From Akkermansiaceae bacterium UBA6138 (GTDB taxonomy: Bacteria; Verrucomicrobiota; Verrucomicrobiia; Verrucomicrobiales; DEV007): a DNA stretch of 10,385 nt. Under the pieces are notes generated by a model, which saw nothing but the letters and a program-made list of their open reading frames with translations, did no database searches and was not told where the DNA came from. Shown in pieces: positions 1 to 9,952 of this stretch (positions are counted from its first letter, which is position 1; every line of letters starts with the position of its first letter). The stretch is from the NCBI GenBank assembly GCA_002422425.1, contig DIVG01000018.1, positions 1 to 10,385 on the forward strand, written 5' to 3'. The position numbers and the translations under genes were made by a program.

Positions 1-1665
<1,665 letters not shown>

Positions 1666-1687
<22 letters not shown>

Positions 1688-1716
1688 GGGTCAGGCGTCA
1701 ATCGGAGCGAAGCGGA
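1666..1716. repeat. Short duplicated motifs bracketing the metH start codon
   Basis: The 13-mer GGAGCGAAGCGGA occurs at 1666-1678 and again, in the same orientation, at 1704-1716. Between the copies the 7-mer GTCAATC occurs at 1679-1685 and at 1698-1704. The order is therefore A-B-spacer-B-A, with all copies on one strand. The metH ATG (1685-1687) lies inside this block, so the left copy encodes residues of the N-terminus and the right copy lies in the leader. The repeats are read directly. Whether they have a role, such as in translation control or as a relic of local duplication, is unknown. Confidence 0.55.
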
Positions 1717-1962
1717 AAAGGCAAGTAAACAGGGTTATACGAGTGAGGCAAGAGAGTTGCGCGTCGAAGAGAAGAGTGTTTTGACCGGGACAAGGGGTCG
1801 AGGGGCGGCTTTATTTGCAGGCCCGGTGACATTTAATGGATTTGGAATGCCGCGCCGCCTTCGCCGCCTCGGGAGGTGAATTGATTGGGAGCACTAATTA
1901 ACACGAATGAGCAGAAATCTACGAAGGGTAGGAAACGACGCTGTGGTTGAATTTGCCCATGC
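1688..1962. other. Intergenic leader between PSD1-A and metH
   Basis: No gene is supported in these 275 nt. It contains a relatively AT-rich patch at 1895-1925 with TTAACACGAATG, resembling the short degenerate repeats seen between genes in many Verrucomicrobia and Chlorobi. A direct repeat of GCCGCC separated by TTC lies around 1855-1867. Reading toward metH, a weak -10-like TATAAC sits at 1734-1739 without a good -35 box. I found no clear rho-independent terminator after PSD1-A and no recognisable riboswitch core. A 13-codon frame starts 2 nt after the PSD1-A stop, but I do not call it a gene. Confidence 0.5.
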
Positions 1963-4446
<2,484 letters not shown>

Positions 4447-4510
4447 TCCCTCACACCCTAGTGGAAAACCCCGCTGCACCCAAGGGCCGCGACTGCGCCC
4501 CGCGAGCCGC

Positions 4511-5686
4511 TCAGAGCAGCGCAGTGGCCTCTTTTTCGCCGCGTTCGTAGACGACGTTGGCCCGTCCGACGAGGAGGGCGTCGATCGCGCCGATCTGTTT
4601 CGTGTCCTTTTTGCTGTAGGGTAGCTTGTGGAGGATGTAGCGCAGGGCATTGAGCCGGGCGCGCTTTTTACAGTCGGACTTTACGACCGTCCACGGGGCG
4701 TCGGCGGTGTCGGTGTTGAAAAACATGGCTTCCTTCGCGATGGTGTAGTTCTCCCATTTGTCGAGGGAGGCGAGGTCGACAGGGGAGAGCTTCCATTGCT
4801 TCAGCGGATGCGACTTGCGCTCTTTAAAGCGGCGGCGTTGCTCTTTGCGGCTCACCGAGAACCAGAACTTGATGAGATGGATACCGCTGCGCACGAGGTT
4901 GCGCTCGAATTCGGGGACCTGGCGCATGAATTCGTGATACTCTTCGTCGCTGCAGAAGCCCATGACCCGCTCGACGCCGGCGCGATTGTACCATGAGCGG
5001 TCAAACATGACTATCTCTCCCCGCGTCGGGAGATGTTCGACGTAGCGCTGGAAGTACCACTGGCCGCGTTCTTCCTCGGTCGGTTTTTCGAGGGCGACGA
5101 CACGGGCACCGCGCGGATTGAGATGTTCCATGAATCGTTTGATGGCCCCGCCTTTGCCCGCCGCGTCGCGTCCTTCGAAGAGGATCACGACCCGCTGGCC
5201 GCTCGCGCGGACCCAGGCCTGGAGCTTCAGCAGTTCGACCTGGAGTCGGTATTTTTCGCGTTCGTAGTTGCGGCGAGACATGAGATTCCGATAGGGGTAG
5301 CCGCCTTCTCGCCAGTCGTCCGCGAGTTCGAAGTCGGAGCGGCCGCGACGAACGCTTTTGGCTGCAGTGACGTGTTTCGAAAGGAGGTTACCGATCGCGA
5401 TGACATCGTCGGGTGAGGCTCCCTCAAGGATGGCCTCGAGAGTTTTCGAGATATTATCGATTCCGGTGGGAGCGGCGGTATGGAGGATGTCCGAGACGGC
5501 CGCCGTCTTGGACTCGTGCGCCGCTGAAGTGGACTCGGAGATTGTAAATGTTTCGATGCCGCGAGCCGTGTTTTCAGGAGAGACATCCCCGGGGGCAGTC
5601 GCCTTGCGCTTGATTTTCCGCGTCTTGGTTTTGCGGTCTTTTTTTGGGGCAGAGGCGGTCGACTTCTTTAGGGGCGGTTTTTTCAT
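4511..5686 (-). CDS. ppk2: Polyphosphate kinase 2, class I-like, with polybasic N-terminal tail
   Basis: 391-residue cytoplasmic kinase that exchanges phosphate between inorganic polyphosphate and nucleotides; the class I type usually makes GTP or ATP from the diphosphate. The core runs about 128-355: the family opener YPYRNLMSRRNYEREKYRLQVELLKLQ (130-156), Walker A GRDAAGKGG (172-180), LNPRGARVVALEKPTEEERGQWYFQRY (189-215), Walker B DRSWYNRAGVERVMGF (229-244), a lid with RRRFKERKSHPLKQWKLSP (285-302), and ARLNALRYIL (343-352). The closing motif reads SDCKKRARLN (337-346), where DDK is more usual. Residues 2-28 hold 14 Lys/Arg, and residues 30-75 are low complexity; together they look like a disordered tail. 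The start at 5684-5686 is supported by GGAG 7 nt upstream. An earlier in-frame ATG at 5794 is less likely. It is divergent from rimO. The family call is firm; the preferred nucleotide is not determined. Confidence 0.95.
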   Translation of the reverse strand: MKKPPLKKSTASAPKKDRKTKTRKIKRKATAPGDVSPENTARGIETFTISESTSAAHESKTAAVSDILHTAAPTGIDNISKTLEAILEGASPDDVIAIGNLLSKHVTAAKSVRRGRSDFELADDWREGGYPYRNLMSRRNYEREKYRLQVELLKLQAWVRASGQRVVILFEGRDAAGKGGAIKRFMEHLNPRGARVVALEKPTEEERGQWYFQRYVEHLPTRGEIVMFDRSWYNRAGVERVMGFCSDEEYHEFMRQVPEFERNLVRSGIHLIKFWFSVSRKEQRRRFKERKSHPLKQWKLSPVDLASLDKWENYTIAKEAMFFNTDTADAPWTVVKSDCKKRARLNALRYILHKLPYSKKDTKQIGAIDALLVGRANVVYERGEKEATALL

Positions 5687-5693
5687 CGGAATT

Positions 5694-5697
5694 CTCC
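5694..5697 (-). promoter_or_regulatory. Ribosome binding site of ppk2
   Basis: On the minus strand GGAG lies 7 nt before the ATG at 5684-5686. It favours this start over the ATG at 5794, which would add 36 residues (MRASRPASRF...) with no PPK2 character. It is the clearest Shine-Dalgarno site in the window; metH, rimO and the DUF1501 gene show none. Confidence 0.6.
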
Positions 5698-5731
5698 GGG
5701 AAAGAAAAGGCGGGCGATTCCGTCCGGCAAG

Positions 5732-5753
5732 CCTGTTCAAATACCTGAGCAGG
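5732..5753. promoter_or_regulatory. Inverted repeat in the ppk2 leader
   Basis: CCTGTTCA (5732-5739) and TGAGCAGG (5746-5753) are inverted with one mismatch in eight, around a 6-nt centre. As plus-strand RNA all eight positions pair, one as a G-U wobble, and four T follow (5754-5757). That resembles a weak terminator facing rimO. On the minus strand it lies in the ppk2 leader, 45-67 nt before the start codon, and has one C-A mismatch. It could be an operator or an RNA hairpin; no known regulator motif is recognised. Confidence 0.4.
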
Positions 5754-5808
5754 TTTTGACAAATGAAGCGCGAAGCGGGTCGCGAGGCTCTCACTTGCCG
5801 AATGGGCT

Positions 5809-5841
5809 ATTGTAGAGCACTTTTGGCCCCGGAAATTCCGG
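5809..5841 (-). promoter_or_regulatory. Candidate ppk2 promoter -10 with adjacent palindrome
   Basis: The minus strand carries TACAAT (5809-5814), one base from the TATAAT consensus, but no good -35 at 16-18 nt spacing. Just upstream, where a -35 would lie, is the near-perfect palindrome CCGGAA-A-TTCCGG (5829-5841). The same palindrome lies 28 nt before the rimO ATG, so a protein bound here could touch both divergent genes. This is a weak prediction from sequence pattern only. Confidence 0.25.
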
Positions 5842-5869
5842 TGGCTTCACTTTTACACCACTCCAATCC

Positions 5870-7240
5870 ATGCCTGTTGACGGAAAAACCACGGTCGGCC
5901 TCGTTTCACTCGGCTGCGCCAAAAACCTGATCGATTCCGAGATCATGATCGGTCACCTGCAGGAAGCGGGCATGATCATGACGCCGAATCCGGAGCTCGC
6001 CGACGTGCTCATCATCAACACTTGCTCGTTCATCGATCAGGCAAAGAAGGAAAGTGTGGACACCATCCTCGGTGCCGTCGATGACCGCGAGGCCTCCCGG
6101 CCCCGGCAGAAGATCATCGTGGCGGGCTGTCTCTCGCAGCGCTTTTCCAAGGAACTTCCTGGACTGATGCCCGAGGTCGATGCCTTCATCGGGCTCGACC
6201 AGATCACCTCGGTCGCTCCTGTCATCCGCGATCTCGTGGCCAAAGACGTCGATCCGCTCTCGGAAAATCACGTCACCGCGAAGCCGATCTACATCCCGGA
6301 CTACGACACGCCGCGCTTCCGCCTGACCCCGCAGCACACCGCCTACATCAAGATCGCCGAGGGCTGCAATCACCCGTGCTCTTTCTGCATCATCCCGAAG
6401 ATCCGGGGCAAACACCGCTCCCGCACGGTTGAGTCGGTCGTGAAAGAGGCCGAGCAACTCGTCAAAGCCGGGGTCAAGGAGATCAACCTGATCTCGCAGG
6501 ACACGACCTACTTCGGGATGGACCAGTGGGAAGGGCAACGCCCCAATCCGCGCAGTCCCGTCGATTCGTCGAGAGGGGACTCGCTCGCGACCCTGCTCCG
6601 CGCGCTCAATGCGATCGAGGGCGATTTCTGGATCCGCCTCCTCTACACGCACCCCGCCCACTGGAGCGACGAACTCATCGAGACCATCGCCGAATGCCCG
6701 AAGGTGGCCCGCTACGTCGACATGCCGTTGCAGCACATCTCTGACCGCATGCTCGGCGCGATGAAGCGGGAGACTGACGGCAACTACATCCGTGATCTCA
6801 TTCGCCGGATGCGCGCCGGCATCCCCGACCTCGCCCTGCGCACCACCTTCATCGTCGGTTTCCCCGGCGAGACTGATGAAGACTTCCGCGAGTTGCTCGA
6901 GTTCCTTGAAGAGACCCGATTCGAGCGCGCCAGCGTTTTCAATTACTCCCGCGAAGAGGGTACCCGGGCCGCGAAGATCGAGGGGCAGGTCCACCACATG
7001 ACCCGGAAAAAGCGCTGGAACGAAGCCATGCGGCGTCTCGAAAAACTCGCCGAAGAACGCAACCGCAGTCAGGTCGGCCGCAAGCTCAAGGTCCTCGTCG
7101 ATGCTCCCGGTCAGGCCCGTGGGGAAATGGATGCTCCGGAAGTGGATGGCACCGTATTTATCCCCGACAGCATTCCAGTAGGCGAGTTCGCCGAAGTGAC
7201 CGTGCGCGAGTGGCGAGGGTATGATCTGGTGGCGGTCTGA
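5870..7240 (+). CDS. rimO: Ribosomal protein uS12 methylthiotransferase RimO
   Basis: 456-residue radical-SAM enzyme that adds a methylthio group to the conserved aspartate (Asp89 in E. coli) of ribosomal protein uS12. The N-terminal UPF0004 domain has the three Cys of the auxiliary iron-sulfur cluster: Cys16 (VSLGCAKN), Cys52 (INTCSF) and Cys87 (AGCLSQR). The radical-SAM core has the CxxxCxxC motif at Cys166, Cys170 and Cys173 (EGCNHPCSFC), then IRGKHRSR, LISQDTTYFG, YVDMPLQH and RTTFIVGFPGE (324-334). A TRAM domain occupies about 396-456 and would bind the substrate. CAKNLIDSE near the start and the KHRSR segment point to RimO rather than the tRNA enzyme MiaB. Residues about 218-237 (PNPRSPVDSSRGDS) look like an extra loop in a place where shorter homologues pass directly to the next helix. 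The start ATG matches the family N-terminus; no Shine-Dalgarno sequence is visible. Length is normal. Confidence 0.97.
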   Translation: MPVDGKTTVGLVSLGCAKNLIDSEIMIGHLQEAGMIMTPNPELADVLIINTCSFIDQAKKESVDTILGAVDDREASRPRQKIIVAGCLSQRFSKELPGLMPEVDAFIGLDQITSVAPVIRDLVAKDVDPLSENHVTAKPIYIPDYDTPRFRLTPQHTAYIKIAEGCNHPCSFCIIPKIRGKHRSRTVESVVKEAEQLVKAGVKEINLISQDTTYFGMDQWEGQRPNPRSPVDSSRGDSLATLLRALNAIEGDFWIRLLYTHPAHWSDELIETIAECPKVARYVDMPLQHISDRMLGAMKRETDGNYIRDLIRRMRAGIPDLALRTTFIVGFPGETDEDFRELLEFLEETRFERASVFNYSREEGTRAAKIEGQVHHMTRKKRWNEAMRRLEKLAEERNRSQVGRKLKVLVDAPGQARGEMDAPEVDGTVFIPDSIPVGEFAEVTVREWRGYDLVAV

Positions 7241-7310
7241 GGAGAAGTCACCGATCACGCTACGGGGACCGGGAGCGAGCCCGCCTGATGTCGAGTCCGA
7301 AAGCACGCAG

Positions 7311-7340
7311 GGGCGCCGGGTTGGATCCCCGGCCCTTTCT
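7311..7340 (+). terminator. GC-rich hairpin after rimO, possible terminator
   Basis: GCCGGG (7315-7320) pairs perfectly with CCCGGC (7328-7333) around the 7-nt loop TTGGATC. Two more G-C pairs (7312-7313 with 7334-7335) form if C7314 is bulged. The stem is followed by TTTCT, a short and interrupted U tract, so termination would be inefficient. It lies 75-93 nt after the rimO stop and before PSD1-B. It also resembles a tRNA T-arm (five-pair stem, seven-base loop), but the invariant TTC is TTG and no anticodon arm can be found. Confidence 0.4.
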
Positions 7341-7349
7341 CCAGCGCGA

Positions 7350-7382
7350 ACGCGCCTAAGATTTCGTTAAAAGCTGGCGCGT
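7350..7382. promoter_or_regulatory. Inverted repeat upstream of PSD1-B
   Basis: ACGCGCC (7350-7356) and GGCGCGT (7376-7382) are a perfect 7-bp inverted repeat with a 19-nt centre. Its right arm ends 9 nt before a -10-like TATAGT at 7392-7397, which has no good -35 and lies only 14 nt before the ATG at 7412. It could be an operator for the PSD1-B/DUF1501 operon, but seven GC-rich bases can recur by chance. Confidence 0.25.
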
Positions 7383-7411
7383 CCCGTCAGTTATAGTGTG
7401 GGGCTGTTCGA

Positions 7412-9949
7412 ATGATTCCCGACCCCATGAAAAACGCCCTCATCCTCCCGGCTTTTCTTTTCAACACTGCCGTGTCGGCGGCGGAAGTGCCCTTGCCGGA
7501 GAAGATCGAGTACAACCGCGATGTGCGTCCCATCCTTTCGGACAACTGTTTCTACTGCCACGGCAACGACCCCAGTCATCGCAAGGCGAAACTGAGGCTC
7601 GATATCCGCGACGAAGCGCTTCTCAAAGAGGCCTTCATCCCCGGCAAGCCGGAGGAAAGCGAACTTGTGGCACGCCTCTTCTCGGACGACGAAGACGAGC
7701 TGATGCCTCCGGCGGAGTCGCACAAAAAGCTCACGGATTCTCAAAAGGAAATCCTGAAAACCTGGGTTGCCCAGGGCGCGGAGTACCAGCAGCACTGGTC
7801 TTACGAAAAGCCGGTCAAGGCGGTGATTCCCGCAGGCGGGAATGGGATCGATGTCCTCGTGAAACAGCGACTCGAGGAAAAGGGATTGAAACCGTCCCCG
7901 GAGGCGGACCGGCGTACCCTGATTCGGCGTTTGTACATGGATCTGCTGGGGCTGCCGCCGAAGCCCGCGGAAGTGGCCGCCTTCGTCGACGACACGGCAT
8001 CGGATGCCTACACGAAGCTCGTCGATGAGGTTCTGAAAAGTCCGCATTATGGCGAGCGCATGGCCATTGGTTGGCTCGATGTGGTGCGTTTTGCCGACAC
8101 GATCGGCTACCACAGCGACAACCCGCACAACGTGTGGCCTTACCGCGACTGGGTCATCAAGAGCTTCAACAGCAACAAACCCTTCGACCGGTTCACGATC
8201 GAGCAGCTTGCCGGCGACCTTGTCGAAGGGGCTGACCAGGAGACGCGCATCGGATCCGCCTTCAACCGGCTTCTCCTCACGACACAGGAGGGCGGCGCGC
8301 AGGCGAAGGACTACGAGCAGCGCATGCTCACCGACCGCGTCCGGGCGGTCGGGGCGGCGTGGATGGGACAGACGACGGGCTGTGCGCAGTGCCACGATCA
8401 CAAATTCGATCCCTTCTCGCAGCGCGACTTTTATGGACTCGGCGCGTTTTTTGCGGACATTCAGGAGCCCATCCTCGGATCGCGGGGCGACGGCATGGTG
8501 GTGGGGACTCCGGAAGAAGAGGCGCAGCTCGCCAAACTCGACGCGACTCTCGCGGAATCGAAAAAGGCGCTTGCTGCAGTGCAGCCGCAGATCGATGCCG
8601 CGCAACAGGCCTGGGAAACCGACGTGATTTCGGCAACGGGGGAGCTGACCGAGCTGAAGAAGGATTCCGGCGCGTCCGAAGCGGCGGTAAAGAACGCTCA
8701 GCAGATTCTTGGTCTCCTCAAGCAGCCCGTCGAAAAGCGCAACGCGCAGCAGAAGAAGCAGGTCACGGATTATTTTCTTGGGGGTTACGAGCAATTCAAA
8801 GCCGAGCGCGCCGCCCTCGCCTCCGCCCAGAAAACGCGGGACGCCTTCTACGGCCCTCTCGCCAAATGCCTCGTCACCGTGAGCACTCCGCAGAAACGCA
8901 CCGTGCGGATCCTCGCCCGCGGCGACTGGATGGACGAATCCGGCGAGGAAGTCAAACCGGCGCTGCCGCATTACCTGCCGCAGCCGAAGATCGAGGGCCG
9001 CGAACTGACACGTCTCGATCTCGCGCAGTGGCTCGTGACAAAGGACAACCCGCTCACCGCCCGCACCGTGGTGAACCGTGTCTGGAAGCAGTTTTTCGGC
9101 ATCGGCCTCAGCAAGGTGCTCGACGATCTCGGGGCTCAGGGCGAGACGCCGCCGAATCCCGCCCTTCTCGATTGGCTCGCGTGCGAGTTCATGGACAGCG
9201 GCTGGGACATGCGGCACCTCGTCCGCACCATCGTGACAAGTGAGACCTACCGTCAGACCTCGTTCGCCACACCGGAGCAGATCGCCACCGATCCCGAAAA
9301 TCGGGAACTCGCCCGGCAAAGCCCCTTCCGTCTCGAGGCCGAGCTGGTGCGCGACAATGCCCTCGCCATCGCGGGGCTGCTCGTGCCGAAGATCGGCGGA
9401 CCGAGCGTGAAACCCTACCAGCCCGAGGGCTACTGGGAGAATCTCAACTTTCCCACCCGCACCTATCCGGCTGACACGGGCGAGTCGCAATACCGGCGGG
9501 GCCTCTACACCTGGTGGCAGCGCAGTTTCCTGCATCCCTCCATGGTCGCTTTCGATGCACCGAGCCGCGAGGAATGCGCCGCCGAGCGGAACCGCTCCAA
9601 CATTCCGCAGCAGGCTCTCGTGCTCCTGAACGATCCGACCTACGTGGAAGCGGCCCGCTCCTTCGCCGCGCAGATTCTTTCCGAATGCAAGGGCGACACC
9701 GCCGAGCGCCTCGCCTGGGCCTGGCAGCGGGCGCTCCAGCGCAACCCCGACGCGACGGAAAGCAAAACCCTCACCGCCCTCGTCGAGGAGCGACTCGCCG
9801 CCTACCGCGCCGACACTAAAGCCGCCGAAGAATTACTCAAGGTCGGTCTCGCGCCGGTGCCGGAGGCTCTCGACAAAGCGGAGCTCGCCGCGTGGACGCA
9901 CGTCGCCCGCGTGCTCCTGAATCTTCACGAAACGATCACCCGCGCCTGA
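7412..9949 (+). CDS. Secreted PSCyt1/PSCyt2/PSD1 domain protein (PSD1-B)
   Basis: 845-residue exported protein with the same domain order as PSD1-A but only moderately similar sequence, so not a recent copy. A signal peptide lies at about residues 6-24 (MKNALILPAFLFNTAVSAAE). PSCyt1 covers about 30-125, with haem-type CxxCH at Cys46-His50 (CFYCH) and a Met ligand candidate in ELMPP (Met98). PSCyt2 covers about 145-350, with YGERMAIGWLDVVRFADT, WPYRDWVI, FDRFTIEQLAGDL and a second CxxCH at 324-328 (CAQCH). A long charged, Gln/Ala-rich segment (about 366-480) is predicted coiled coil. PSD1 covers about 538-800, with LDLAQWLV, NRVWKQFFGIGLSKVLDDLG, YQPEGYWENLNFPTRTY and RSNIPQQALVLLNDPTYVEAARSFA, ending NLHETITRA. 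GGGG 8 nt before 7412 mildly favours that ATG; the ATG at 7427 would start right at the signal peptide. The DUF1501 gene begins 3 nt after its stop, so the two are surely one transcript. Function of the family is not established. Confidence 0.94.
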   Translation: MIPDPMKNALILPAFLFNTAVSAAEVPLPEKIEYNRDVRPILSDNCFYCHGNDPSHRKAKLRLDIRDEALLKEAFIPGKPEESELVARLFSDDEDELMPPAESHKKLTDSQKEILKTWVAQGAEYQQHWSYEKPVKAVIPAGGNGIDVLVKQRLEEKGLKPSPEADRRTLIRRLYMDLLGLPPKPAEVAAFVDDTASDAYTKLVDEVLKSPHYGERMAIGWLDVVRFADTIGYHSDNPHNVWPYRDWVIKSFNSNKPFDRFTIEQLAGDLVEGADQETRIGSAFNRLLLTTQEGGAQAKDYEQRMLTDRVRAVGAAWMGQTTGCAQCHDHKFDPFSQRDFYGLGAFFADIQEPILGSRGDGMVVGTPEEEAQLAKLDATLAESKKALAAVQPQIDAAQQAWETDVISATGELTELKKDSGASEAAVKNAQQILGLLKQPVEKRNAQQKKQVTDYFLGGYEQFKAERAALASAQKTRDAFYGPLAKCLVTVSTPQKRTVRILARGDWMDESGEEVKPALPHYLPQPKIEGRELTRLDLAQWLVTKDNPLTARTVVNRVWKQFFGIGLSKVLDDLGAQGETPPNPALLDWLACEFMDSGWDMRHLVRTIVTSETYRQTSFATPEQIATDPENRELARQSPFRLEAELVRDNALAIAGLLVPKIGGPSVKPYQPEGYWENLNFPTRTYPADTGESQYRRGLYTWWQRSFLHPSMVAFDAPSREECAAERNRSNIPQQALVLLNDPTYVEAARSFAAQILSECKGDTAERLAWAWQRALQRNPDATESKTLTALVEERLAAYRADTKAAEELLKVGLAPVPEALDKAELAAWTHVARVLLNLHETITRA

Positions 9950-9952
9950 GCG

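Noticed and set aside
1688..1962. A cobalamin, SAM or SAH riboswitch upstream of metH.
   Set aside because: None of the conserved core sequences of these riboswitches could be found on the minus strand of the leader.
1921..1962. A 13-codon frame starting 2 nt after the PSD1-A stop, as a remnant of a lost DUF1501 gene.
   Set aside because: The peptide (MGKFNHSVVSYPS) has no Tat motif or family resemblance, so the position alone does not support it.
4447..4650. A 68-residue N-terminal extension of PSD1-A reaching into ppk2.
   Set aside because: It would bury a clear signal peptide, overlap the ppk2 3' end, and has a Ser/Arg/Thr composition typical of out-of-frame reading.
5906..7306. A 466-residue minus-strand frame opposite rimO.
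   Set aside because: Antisense shadow of a highly conserved gene; its composition follows from the complement of rimO codons and no domain is visible.
7241..7343. A tRNA gene (possibly a long one such as tRNA-Sec) with T-arm-like 3' end.
   Set aside because: The T-loop lacks the invariant TTC, there is no D-arm or anticodon arm with a 7-base loop, and the span of 103 nt is too long.
7391..9535. A 714-residue open frame on the minus strand opposite PSD1-B.
   Set aside because: It lies fully antisense to a gene with clear family motifs, is rich in the residues expected from complementing GC-biased codons, and shows no recognisable domain.
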